A DNA stretch of 64,000 bases from Cinclus cinclus (lineage: Eukaryota > Chordata > Aves > Passeriformes > Cinclidae): the NCBI RefSeq assembly GCF_963662255.1, contig NC_085059.1:9147234-9211233 (forward strand), in the 5' to 3' direction. A model generated the notes under the pieces. That model was not told where the DNA came from. It was given only the letters and a program-made list of their open reading frames with translations, and ran no database searches. Shown here in pieces: positions 41,332 to 53,018 of this stretch. Position 1 is the stretch's first letter. The number at the start of each line of letters is the position of its first letter. The position numbers and the translations under genes were made by a program.

Positions 41332-41762
41332 GAATCCACAAACGCCAGAGGTTTGTGTCCAAAAAGGAGTCAGAGGAGCCCTTCAGCTTTATTTGAATAA
41401 AGGGAGACAGTTCACTGGGGTTTTCCCTCTCTCGAGGTTTCAGAGGACGCACCCTCCTTTCATCCCGAACTCTTGGCCCCATGTTGCCCTGTTCCTTTCC
41501 CCACTGCTGAGGTACCAGGCAGGTACAGCCCTCCTGAGCCGCCTACCCCATGCCCTCCCTCGACCCCACTGTTTTACCCCGAAGTTCAGCAGTTCAGCCT
41601 TGTGCAGACAGACCCCGGTCTGTTCCAGGAGCCAAGCTGTCTGTGCCGGGTAACAAACCTGCTGCCCGAGGTCAGCACAGGCATTCAGAGCCCTTGGGAA
41701 GACACAGACACCCGTCCCTTCACTCATCGAGTTATTTGTAAAGACATTAGCACACATCTTTC
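41332..41762 (-). mobile_element. CpG-rich dispersed repeat, family 3, copy 1 (LTR-like)
   Basis: This is the inverted partner of 56415-56860, nearly identical over about 430 bp. In the shared sense (minus strand here) it runs from GAAAGATGTGTGC through a GC-rich body to an AATAAA signal in CAAATAAAG, then TTTTTGGACA and CTGGCGTTTGTGGATTC. Presence of AATAAA shortly before a possible CA end suggests LTR R-U5, with TGGCG as a possible primer-binding-site start. Homology continues past that point, so the boundary is unclear. Open frames of 113-161 codons here are by-products. Retained CpGs suggest a young copy. Confidence 0.7.
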
Positions 41763-43947
41763 CTCTCACCATGCAGAATGGACCCAAGTCTATGTTTTGG
41801 TTTTACCACAGTAATTTCTCCTCCCTGCAAGGCTGACAGAGAGCACTGGCACAGAAGAACAGCTGAGTTAAGGCAGGACAGAGGTTGTTGGTGGTAGAAA
41901 TCACCAGATTACTGCGTTTCATGAGGCAGAAATTCAGCCAACTCCAGTATTTCACCTTTTTGCTAAAGCTCCCCAGAATCACACACAACACTAGCAGAAC
42001 ATGCTGGTCCACTGCATACAAAATATCAGAGTGCATAAAAACAGTACTATCACCTTGCAGTTAGAAGATGTACCAGAGACTCCAGTCACAGCTCCACACA
42101 ATGGTCAGGAGTTGATGCAAATTTGAGCAAAGTAAACTGCAGGGACCGAAAATCATTTCCCAAACATCTTGGTCAATCCAGGACATCCTCTCATAGATGT
42201 GGTTTCTAAAACACTTACGGCTGTGCAATTTATTGTAACCCCTTTTCCTCTCATACAGGGTATAACACACACCACTTATTTTCTCCTTCCTTTAACTTGT
42301 GTTCATTTTACTTCAGTTCTATGTAAGCAAGAAGTCATTCTATCTCCACTAGAAAAAATGGAGCCTCAAAGACTGGAGTCCCCCATCCCATAATCCATAG
42401 CCTTTAACTGTGAAACTTGGCCAGAAAGAAAAATGGTAGGGAAAAAAAAAATCTGTTTTATTGTTCGTGGTCCCAGATATCAGTCTCGTTAAACAGCAAG
42501 CCTAAACATCCAAATCAGGCTGGAGACTATAATATTTAATATTATCACCCTTCACAACCCTTTCAAGTACATTCCCTGTAAATCCTCTGACAGTTATTTT
42601 AGTTACTTTATTCATTTTGGAACATTAACAAGAAAAAAGCAAGTGGGAAGAATTTAAAAAAATTACATGAGATGTAAAATATACTACTAAACTAAACAAC
42701 CTAAAGATAAGCAGCAATCTTCAGTTTGGTGGGTATTTTTCCTGATGTTCACTATGCCCCTGTGAAAAGATATGTTCTGTCTTTTGCAAATTATCCTATT
42801 GACGTATTTTAATGCTGTTCTTCTCTCCATATTCAATTAGATTTTTCAGTGATATGAAAAAACGAAGTGAGAAAAAAAATCCCAGTTTCCATGAATTATT
42901 TATGATTGCATTATGGTGCAGTATTAAGTATTCCTGTAATTTCTGTCCTTCACTCCCCCCACCCCCCATCCCTAAACCAAGAGAGTTAGACTATCCTACC
43001 ACTCCTGTTCTACATAATTTGGTTGGAATTAATAGAAATCAAACTTCACAATCAAAAGACATGAAAAATGTGCAGGTGTCAGGTTAAATTTAAAATTACA
43101 GCAAAGTAAGAAAGTAAAAAAAAAAGAAAAAACTCAAGAAAAATGTGGTTTTATGATGCTAAATTCAGATTTGTTTAGACTCAAGATTACAACAGAGTAA
43201 CTAAACAGTGAACAGGTAATGGCACAAAGCAAGTGGCATCTAAGTTGAAATTAAAAATACCAATCTTCATCAAACTGTTTTATTCTCACTGAATGTGCTG
43301 CTCTATTTCTTTAGCTCATCATCTTGAAAATCTACCCATGTAATCAATACATGCCAACACATCACAAAACAAAATGAGCGAAAAATGAAGGACCAAGTTA
43401 CTCACAGGTGGTTCTCAAGCTGTGGCCTATGTTTTTCTCTCTCTTATTGCAGACATAAAACAATACACATCTTTTCAAAATACAGACAAGAAGACATGCA
43501 CATACACAGACTAACACACACAAGTGTCAAGTTCTCAGTTCTTAAAAAGAAATGTAGGAAAGAACAAGACATTTTTCAGCTTCTTCAAAATGCTGAAGGT
43601 ACACTGAACAAACTGGATATATTTTCAAACTAATTTCTTGAGCGCGGTCCAAGTACTGTACCTTTCCTACTGTAACTTTCTGGCCATTAATTGCCTACCT
43701 TTTTAAATTTTTTAATTTCAGTGATTTCTTGTGCATCAATATAAAGACACTTAAATAAAGACAGTTAAATTTACATAAACATATCATAAATTGGATGCAG
43801 CAGGAAGAGGTTCCTTCCTGTATCTCGATATTGTCTGTGGGGCTTGTTCATTAGAAAATTTGATTGATTTAACCTATTTTTGGGCATTTATACACAAAGG
43901 GTATCTGGACATATTGAATACATTCATTTTTTGCCCAGACTAAGAGA
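41763..43947. other. AT-rich DNA, no gene seen
   Basis: No splice-supported exon or repeat is recognised between the inverted repeat and the pseudogene-like stretch. Confidence 0.45.
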
Positions 43948-44915
43948 TTAGGTATCCTGGAAGGCAATAACAGCCTCTTCCAGCAGTCCAGGAATAAGGG
44001 AAACAATGTCCTGCAATAGGTCAATATGGATGGTATTTATTACATGGGTAGGGCTGACATTTTCCCAGCTGCCTGAGGGATCTGAATGTCCAGTTCACAC
44101 AGTATAAACAATTTTAACAGTAATGCAACAACCACAGGCTCAATCAATCTTGCTTTTTCAGACAAAAATTCCTCATGAAAATGAGAAAATATGAATGAGC
44201 ATCCATACAAATCCATTTGCTGAATTAACCTCTGAATAACTTTCACTGATCCATCTTTTGATTCATTCTGCTCTCAAATGCCTTTGAGTACTCTACTTCT
44301 GCAGTGAAATATCTGCTTAATAATGCCTAGTCCAGGCTTACCCTTAACATTCCTCTCATCTTCTGTGGGTACTACACTTTTACAAGTTTCCCTCATGTTC
44401 ACTGACATGATCTTTTCCTTCATTTGAACCACACTGTCCTACAGTGTCATAACACCTGCACTGAACAGCAGGATAGTACTAGACATGCCCAATCATGTGA
44501 GCTGTGAGACAAGTACACTCTAAAAGGTTTTCGGTTTTTAAGTGTTGGAAAAAGGCAACAGAAAGAATATGAAAGTTCTGCAGCAAACCAAAAGAGAGAT
44601 GCAGCACAGGCAAGGATGGTGTCAGCCTTCAAATGCTGCCCCCTCAGCCTGCCTGGATGGCCCCATGGACCACTTCCCAAGAAGCAGAGACTCTCTGAGT
44701 TTCTGAACACCCACCCTTTGAGAGCTCTCTGCTGAGTCTGCTGATAACAGTTCTATGTGGTGTGGATCCAGTGTTGGCTCTGAATTCAATATACCTTTCT
44801 TGTGCAGCTGAAGAACAGTAGGACAGGCAATTTTATCTGATCTTAACACTGACATTCACCTTGAAAGAACTTGATCAGTATTTCCAATCATCTGCCTCAA
44901 GGCTTTTGTTCTTCT
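43948..44915 (-). pseudogene. Degraded coding-like stretch, unrecognised family
   Basis: On the minus strand, 44915-44661 reads about 85 codons with one TGA (44858-44856), including ILNSEPTLDPHHIELLSAD and SSQRVGVQKLRESLLLG. After about 200 bp of unrelated-looking sequence, 44438-44041 reads a second block with one in-frame TGA (44276-44274), including KPGLGIIKQIFHCRSRVLK and EEFLSEKARLIEP. A one-base shift near 44041 then continues with INTIHIDLLQDIVSLIPG to a stop at 43948. Composition is that of a helical, HEAT-like or scaffold protein, with sensible hydrophobic spacing, and the frame survives with few lesions. I cannot name the parent gene. It could be a processed pseudogene, a decayed duplicate, or exons of a live gene with the stops misread. 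The 200-bp gap could be an insertion. Confidence 0.4.
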
Positions 44916-47069
44916 GACCGAGCAATGGTGCATGTGTGGCCTCCGTGCCTCAACTGAAGGGCTGCCAAGTTTCACAAAGCAAGTGAGCAAGAGAAGAGTA
45001 ACAAAACTTTCAGAGAAGGTTGCTCCCAGGCTAGGAATAGGGATTAGTTGTTACAGACCATAATTAAATGAAAGACAGAGGGAGGAGGATATGTCTGTGT
45101 TTGTTTGCATCAGACAAGGAAATGTACATAGGAGTCCAACACCAGACAAAATTAGCATGGTCACTAGAACACCAATTAATCACTTCAGACACCTTATCTG
45201 TCTCCCACACCTCCCTGCCTAAGCAGTGTCATCCTTTACACTGTAAAATGTTGCTAACGAAAAACAATCTGGAGGCTTAATGGCCCACAGATCAAGAAGC
45301 TTGACATGTTAGTGTCGTTTCCCTGCCTCTTTTACACAACCTGTAAATAATGCTGGTCCATCACCACTTACCAAACACTTGGTAAGGATTTGGCTTTTCA
45401 CAAAACACACACATGGCCACAAAAAGGGACACAGCTACACCACACACCAGCTACAAAAGGGAACTAGGAGAAAAAATGGTTTGTGAGGCTACAGGACACA
45501 GAAAGGGCACTTCAAGGGGTGTGCAGTAAGGGAGAGGCACCCAACCTGATTTCACATTGCACTTCTGTCTGCACTTTTTTAACACAAAGGTACTCATGAG
45601 GGCAAATCCAACAGTCAAGAAGCACGTCTGTAGTTCTGCTGATAGCAAGAGTGTAGAAACAAAGATTAGAGCACTCTTTAGCTGCCAGCTAAAGCTCCTT
45701 TGCAAGTAGACTAATAGTCCCAAAACTGCTACACACCATTCTGAAGTTGGTCAGCACTCAGGAACAAACAAATTAACATAGGAAAGTTCTGCTATAATCA
45801 GACCATAAAGCTTTTATTTTGCATCTTTAGCCTGCCATCAACTCTTCAATAGCTGGGGAGAGGCTTCTTCAAGAGCAACAAGACTGTTTAAGAGGTTCAT
45901 TCTTTTTCCCAGGAGATGCACAAACTCTAGGTAATGAGATGGCCACCTGGAAGGACAGATAAGTGATCTGGAAATCTCTGAAAGGTTCAATATTTTTTAA
46001 CACTAGTAATAATTTTATAAATCTTAATGGACAATATAATTATTTTTCTTATTATTCAAAAGAGACTCAATGTATAAATACCTCCGAAAGCAATGAGAAC
46101 CAGTCACTCTGCAGATGGCAGCCATTCCTGTGAAAATCCTTAAGTTCCAGTATCATTCAGAAGGAAAAAAAGAGAAAACAACAGCAACAACAACAGAAAA
46201 AAGAGAAAAATACAAAAAATAAACACAACCCTCTCCACTATGCCATACGTATGAGCTGCTATAAATAATCAATAATCCACAAAAATACCACCCACCTAAA
46301 TCATGTCTTTGATTTGCCCATTTCTTTGTTCAGACTGAATAAAATGCTTTAAAAAGGCAAAGCCCAGCTTCCAGAAAAATACAAAAAATGCACATTGAAT
46401 TATAATTTATTCACAGACAATTCACATGCTACCCCTTCAACTCTATTCAAAATCAGTGTTATTAAAAAGTTAACCCAGATGTTTGTTTTATTGACACATG
46501 CCACATACCAGGAGCTTTGTTTTACATAATTTGAGGGATAAGTCTGAAGAAGGTACAATCTCTGATTTACTGTGTTAAGATAAGAGGTGTTTGGATTCAG
46601 TTTATGTTAGAAATGGGTTTAACAATTTAATTAATTATTTAGCTATAAACCTAATTAAGAGCCTCCACATCAGCAGGCAGCTGTAGGGGTGGGACTCAAG
46701 GTTACAGGATCCTTTATGTAGGACCACCTTTCCCTGCTCATCATGGTCAGCCCCAAGCATGGATATCATCATTCCACATATGAGGATATTTGACTAATCA
46801 CTGCTTGAAATAACTTCTACTGCACTACCATGGAGCACAATAAGTTACTTCTGCTTAGTCTAGAATCTAGAATAGTATAGGTCTGAAAGACTAAAGAAGA
46901 GAGAAAGACTTTGATATGTTTTTCCTATTATCCTCATGTCAAAAATATTCCTATGGGTAAAACTGCCTAATGTTTTCTTGAGCAGAATTGCGTTAGATTA
47001 AATATTTTCTCTGCTCACTCTGTTCCAGCAATGACCTCATTATGGTTCTGATAAGATGATGTTAGACAG
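44916..47069. other. AT-rich DNA, no gene seen
   Basis: It includes an A-rich, CAA-containing tract at about 46170-46225 and a TTAATTA-rich block near 46620-46660. No exon or transposon is recognised. Confidence 0.45.
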
Positions 47070-47648
47070 TGTTGCAGTTCAACCCCAGCTGGGAACTCAA
47101 CCCCAGCAGACACTCACAGCCTCCCCTCACTGTTGAGATGGGGGAGAGAACCAGAGCAGGAACTCCGAGAAAACTTGGGGATTGAAATAAAGAAAGCTTA
47201 ACAGGCAAAGCAGAAGACATGCACACAAGCAAAGCAAAGCAAGGAATTTATTCACCCCTTTCTATGGCCAGGCAGGAATTCAGTCTTCCCCAGAAAAGCA
47301 GGGCTCCAACCTGTGTAACAGCAATTTTAAAGACAAATGTCCCCATCCCAAACACCACCCCTCTCCTTCTTCCCTTTTTCCATGGCTTTATATGCTGAAC
47401 ATAACACTACATGGTCTGGGATATCCTTTTGGTCATTTGGAATCAGCTGTCCTGGCTGTATCCCCTCCCAGCCTCCTCACTGGTGGGGTGGTGCAGAAAG
47501 AAGCAAAGCTCCTGAATCTGTGCAAGCACTGTTCAGGAGCAACTAAAATATCCCTGTGTTACAAGTACCTTTCCCACCACGAATCCAAAACACAGCACGT
47601 ACCAGACAATGAGAAGAAAATTAACTCTACCCAGCCCAAATCGGCACA
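47070..47648 (-). mobile_element. ERV LTR, family 2, full length (579 bp)
   Basis: Sense is the minus strand. It starts TGTGCCGATTTGGGCTGGG at 47648 and ends CTGCAACA at 47070, so TG...CA ends are intact. A TATA-like ATATAAAG lies at 47403-47396, followed downstream by the CAGGTTGGAGCCCTGCTTT block and a GCAAAGCAAAGC-rich stretch. It is collinear with 30941-31513. Flanks show no matching target duplication (left AGACAG, right GTTGGT). It is a solo LTR; no proviral internal sequence adjoins it. Family identity rests on recall of a common avian ERV LTR. Confidence 0.87.
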
Positions 47649-47938
47649 GTTGGTATATAACTTCACTATCCCTTTTGAATATGCACTTATCACAGAAGAA
47701 ATTTTTTCCTCTCCTTCACCGTCACACAAGATTGAGCTGTTAAGGTAAAGTCTGAAGAATTTAAATAATAATTAATATAATAATATAATATGTATTGTAT
47801 ATAATTAATATTATATAGTAATAAAATAAGGTGTGGAGAAAACTACTTGTGAAACAGAATAAATATTTTCAGAAACTTAAGACAGTCCTAACTAAAAGAA
47901 GTATTCTTCTCCTCCATCCACACAGAGTGACACACAAC
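47649..47938. other. Spacer between two LTRs, with AT-rich block
   Basis: Contains an almost pure A/T block at about 47762-47830 made of TAATA/ATATTA units, able to form cruciform-like structures. No gene is seen. Confidence 0.7.
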
Positions 47939-48282
47939 TGTTTTGTCACAGTTTTGGAGACAGTCGCATGACAGAACACACCAAGTTCATGAGACAACAG
48001 ACAAAGTTTATTGATGGAAACCCTCTTTTATAGGGGCTTCAGAATTCCTGCACTTGAACAGTTCATTAATTGAGGTCTCAACACCACCCAGCTCACTGGT
48101 CAATTAGATGTCTGCATTCAGGGTTGAATAGGATTGGCTGGTGTCCCCTGTTTGAGTTGGAATCCAGCTTATCATTGTTTTACCTGGGGACTTGTTTACT
48201 CTTTAACAACCTAGGCTAGCCAAAGGGGTTTGTTATGGCCGATTTTATCTGTGCACCTTACAGACCAGCTGTAGCTGTCACA
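47939..48282 (-). mobile_element. ERV-type solo LTR, family 4 (about 344 bp)
   Basis: On the minus strand it starts TGTGACAGCTACAGC (48282) and ends CTGTGACAAAACA (47939). It contains a good TATA box, CTATAAAAGAGG (TATA core at 48032-48027), followed 15-20 bp later by a polyadenylation signal, CAATAAA (48012-48007), and then a U5-like stretch. That order is diagnostic of a compact LTR. The terminal inverted repeat includes TGTGACA/TGTCACA. No target duplication is evident. Family unnamed. Confidence 0.75.
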
Positions 48283-51111
48283 CTATGTCTTCCAGAAGCA
48301 CATGAGTCAGACGTTTCCATTCAGAATCATACAACCACAAATGTCAGAAGCAATGACCTGATACGGCCTTTACTGTTTTTCTTTTCTTAAGCCTGCATTT
48401 CTAATCTCTTTAGAATATCAGAATTCCCAGCATTCCATTAGGGTTTGGGTTTCAAATCTCAAAGTAAAGGAATAAATTATTCAGACCACACTCCAAAGCA
48501 CCAGTTTTCCTTTGATACTCTCAGTCAAGCACTTGGAAAGAGGCAGGACTTGCATATGGGGCAATTGTGCTGTAAGGCTCACATTTTTTTTCCAACCACT
48601 CCCTGTTCTGCATGTCCTCCCTCAAATCACTTCCTGAGTTTCTGCAGCATTGCACACGGAATAGTTCGACCTCCTGAGTCATGGAATAAGTAACTGTCTT
48701 TATACTATATACTATACACTATACTATAAGATGGGTATGGAAGAGCACAAAAACTTCAGGTTTCCCCCCCAGCTTCCCACTCACTACCTGTTAAAACACC
48801 AGCTGTTGATAAACTTTGCTGCTCTACACATCAGCCCATCAAATTCAACTTGACAAGCCTTAACAGAAAGGTCCACAAGCAAGTGAAAATGAAGTCCTAG
48901 CTGTTCCTTTTTTTGTCTGGGAGTAGCTTCCCACTCCTAATGAAGCATATTTTAGGCATGTTGGTAGAAGGGTACAGTATTTCTGCTTGCTCCATGGATA
49001 ATTCAGCCATACATTTGTATTACTGTCAGTCGAGGAACCGCCCACTAGAATAAAAAAGGGAAGACTAGGAGATTACCCATGGTTTTAAAGGCATTTCATT
49101 AGAGCATGTCTTTGGTCACACATAACTGTTTACTTGTCAAATGGTTTCAGAACACCCACAAGGTGTTCTTTGAAGTTAACCTCTTGGATTTATAGACTTT
49201 TATACAGCTGTTGAGAAACTGTTTGATCTGAAAATCTGAGTCTTTTGAAGCTGAGAGCTAAAGAAAGATTATTCTTTTTTGACATTGGTCAAGCATTTAA
49301 TGAGATAAAGTGATGGGAAGATGGGCTTAATAGAATATGTGGATGCATCAGTGTGACTTTTTTGGTACAGATTAACAGAAAACTCAGGGCCACATGAGTC
49401 AAAATCATAATGAAGAAGAAAATTAACTGTAGTCCAACATGGGTATTAACCAGAAATAGATATTTTGGGACTCTACTCTTAAACTCCCTCACCAATGCAT
49501 ATGGAATAGAAAATTGAGCTCTTAGGGATTTGGCCTGTGGTGGCTGTGCATGCCAGGGTAGCTGGTCCCTGACATGGGGCTAATACACCAAGGAAAGGGC
49601 ATGGCTGAACAAAATGAAGATCTAATATAAATGAACTACACACATGCTCTTAATGTTTTCAAAACCTATTTGGCACAGAGTTTTTATAATGCCACAAACA
49701 CTCCAAGTAGTGACTTTTGAACCTAAGGAGTGAACTTTTTGAACTCTTTTATTAAAATATAGTTCTTCCCAACAGTAAAGCTAATATTAAATGTTTGAGA
49801 TACAGAAATATCTTGCTATTTTCAAACTAAGTTCTCTGACAATGGAGTGCCCTAGTTCCATGTACCACTGGCAGAAGTAAGCCCTTCTAATTCACATGGA
49901 ATACAGCATGAGAAATATCAAGACACAGGAAGAAAAATCGTGCAGTTCCAGGACAAGTTTTAAGTTATCAACAATAAGCCTAAGAAGTAAAAATTTAGGT
50001 AGAAGATTAATTTCTTATATTAAAATACAAATAGTCAAAAAATCATAGCTTTATTTATTATGAAATGAAATTAATTCACTTGCCAGATGTGTATATCTTG
50101 GTATTCGTTAGGTTTTATACATGTCATTTGCCTAAATAAGAAAAAGATGTCTAAAAATACAGAAAATATTTTAATAACTTTTAAAATACTGTCATATTTT
50201 ACAAAGGATGGATAACAATATCATAAGTTTACAGGAAAAAAACCAAAATGTTTTCCTCAAAATTCCTGAAGAATAGTAAGACTACTTTGAGCCTCAAAAA
50301 AAAAAGTTACTGATACAATCCACATTTTTTGTGTTGCTCTTTAGATCAAGTACAGTGTTTCCCTTGAAATCAACACCTGAAGATGATGAATCAGTCAAAA
50401 CATTTGGTGAGCAAATAAAATGTTGAAATGTAAGGAAAACAGCCCTATAAAAGAGCTCACAATCCAGCTTGATAGCTTTGTGCAGGCTACTTCAGCCTTC
50501 CTGAGTCATGGTAAAATGGCAGAGGATTTCAGTTCTGCATCCTCTAAATCTGCAATATAAATGACAGAATGGCAAACAGAATCCATGGTGGGGGGAGTAA
50601 GATCCTTCCATTTCCTTTTTTTACTACATTCTGTTCTGGGGCAGCAGTGTGGAGGACACTTGTAACAGAACTGTTACATGACCTCAGCAAACTAGATAAA
50701 ATGTAAACACCCACCCAAAAGAATATTTTTTTAAAAAAAAAAAGAGTAGGGGGGAAAAAAACACATCTAACATAATTTAGAAATCTCATTGCAAACTGTA
50801 AATACAATCACCTGTAAAGAAAAGAAATTCGGTTTTTGCAGTCCTCCATTATTTCTCAGAAATAATCTAATAATTGCTAACTAGGTTTGTATGTGCTCTT
50901 ACAAGTCTTCCCCCAATTACTAATAATGTGAAACCTCAGCCCAATGCACACTTCTACCCTTTGACAGACTCACACAACCTATGCAGTACATTTGTTGCCA
51001 ATACGTCCAGAAAGAGAAAAAAAACTACCAACCCTACAATTATCCAGTGCTCATCTAATCCAGCACCTCATCCCTGACAGCAAACAATAGTAACTCTTTC
51101 CAGAAATACAG
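48283..51111. other. AT-rich DNA, no gene seen
   Basis: Short TACTATA-type repeats occur at about 48699-48729. No exon, RNA gene or transposon is recognised in the rest. Confidence 0.45.
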
Positions 51112-51235
51112 GGAATCACAGGATATTCTGAGTCTGAGGGACCCACAAGAATCATTAAGTTCAGTTTAAGTGAATGGCTCATACAGGGATCCAGCCCAGG
51201 ATCTCGGCATTATTAATACCATGCTCCAAACAAAT
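51112..51235 (-). mobile_element. CR1 LINE 3'-end fragment
   Basis: The plus strand reads GGAATCACAGGATATTCTGA, then GAGGGACCCACAAGAATCAT, followed by a decayed CAGGGATCCAGCCC block and CATGCTCCAAAC. This is the reverse complement of the CR1 3' untranslated end. The element therefore lies on the minus strand, with its 3' terminus at about 51112. The 5' part is truncated, as is usual for CR1. Confidence 0.8.
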
Positions 51236-52864
51236 GAGTTTATCTCAAGAAATCCCAAGGTGAACCCATCCTAACACATAAGGAAAGGCGTTTCCTTCTC
51301 TCCTTGAGGAAAATACTACTTTATACTCAGTTTTCTCCAACTACCGTTAACTTGAAGTACTGAGGATAGAGTAGTTGGATTATCAAATATCATGTTAATT
51401 ACAATTTATTTCAGGGTTGCAGTCTCCAATACCTCAGCTTGACCACAAAATAGCCAGTTCAGTATTCCCTGCATAAGGAAATGTAAGACTATTTGAGATG
51501 TGGTGGAGAAGCAGAAATCAAGTTCAAAGTGCAAACTGGTACAAGTCGGTTGGACTGATCTGCTTTAAGTGCTGGTGAGATCTGCTTTTGCACTGACCTT
51601 TGGCTGTTTCACTTGTGCCTCTTGTCAGTGAGAAAGGAGGTGGTGAGAAGAAATATTCATGAATATGCATGCAAACTAAAGCTGAATTTTGATTTGGCTG
51701 CATTCATAATACATTTATATTCATTTCTGTGGATGATCAGATGCTAGAGATTTATTCATTAAAATGAACTGAGCACTCAGTCAACAAAAGGGAATTCTGA
51801 ACAGCATTTTCAATGGCAAGGCCTACCAATGGCTAGTGAGCTACACAAGTCATCTAATCAGGCAAAGAAATAAGCAAAAGGAAAAAAAAATAATACCAAT
51901 ACTCACAGAGAGGTGTTTATAGAGGAGCTCCTAATCAGTACTAGTTCACTGAGTGGAAGTTCAGTGGTCCGAGCTCTGTCCTGGATCTATCCTCAGACAA
52001 TGTAAAGCAGTAATAACCATTTCTGCAACAAAGGCATTTGGAAAGCTGCAAGTAAGAGGCATGAGACAGGAGAACTAGCTATCAGAAATAAACCAGGAAA
52101 CTGTACAATTCTGTGCAGTCCTTTCACAAATGAAACATAACTAAAAGGGGGGAAATAGCCAATTATTTGTTATGACAAGCTACACAAATCTTAAAGACAT
52201 CTTGGACAAGGACTCAAATACATAATGATTTCAGGTTAACTGGATATCTGTGCTAAGGCACAACCTTAAGCAAAGAGATTATCTCATAGAAAGATTCTCT
52301 GCACAAGGGAGGACACTTTCTAAGCAACACAGAATATCAGATTGCGCCAGGACAAATAGCAACTTGGCTTAGACAGAAGCATTCAGGAGAGTTACATTAC
52401 ATCACTTTCTTCTCCAGATTATACGAAAATCCAAGGACCATGCTGCAGAAGATTTAAGTTAGAGCAGCACAGAGGCTCAACTGTAAGACTCTTACATTTC
52501 GGACTTTCAAATTCTTAAATTTGCCCTTTACTATAAAAAGTCAATGATTTCACCAAGAAAGTTTGATTAGTTTCTTTTACTTTCTGTAATGAAGTGCCAT
52601 CCTTTTTACACTTGAAAGGATCTTTGTAATAATGCAACATTGATCTTTTGAATACAGATGAGCTAACCTAGATAATAGGATTTGGTACTAGAAAGAAAAG
52701 GCTGTGAGAATATATATCTAAGGCTTCAGTGCCATCAAGAGGATTTTAAAGATAAGGCACCTGTTCTTAAGCAAATGTTTAAGTGAGGCATTGTAACAAT
52801 GCCCTTACATTTCTGTTATATTTGTAGGTGATCTTTCACTGCAAGTGAAAAATCTCTGCCAAAA
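51236..52864. other. AT-rich DNA, no gene seen
   Basis: Contains the palindrome cluster at 51653-51673 (listed separately). No exon or transposon is seen. Confidence 0.45.
51653..51673. promoter_or_regulatory. Overlapping palindromes with an octamer-like core (candidate enhancer site)
   Basis: ATATTCATGAATAT (51653-51666) is a perfect 14-bp palindrome. It overlaps TGCATGCA (51666-51673), which leads into ATGCAAAC, one base from the POU-domain octamer ATGCAAAT. Further ATTCAT/ATTTAT cores follow to about 51765. Function is inferred only from motif resemblance. Confidence 0.25.
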
Positions 52865-53018
52865 CTGAGAATATAATAAACACCCACATAAGGGACTGAT
52901 TATGCAGAACCAGCCAGCAAGAGGTAATGCAAAGTAAAAAGCTGAGAATATAATAAACACCCACATAAGGGACTGATTATGCAGAACCAGCCAGCAAGAG
53001 GTAATGCAAAGTAAAAAG
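52865..53018. repeat. Perfect tandem duplication, 2 x 77 bp
   Basis: Copy 1 (52865-52941) and copy 2 (52942-53018) each begin CTGAGAATATAATAAACACC and end GCAAAGTAAAAAG. I see no mismatch. The lack of divergence points to a very recent duplication or an assembly artefact. Confidence 0.95.

Noticed and set aside
41440..41814. Overlapping frames of 113-161 codons, conserved at 56.4-56.8 kb
   Set aside because: Several frames on both strands are conserved equally, as expected from duplicated repeat DNA and not from protein selection.
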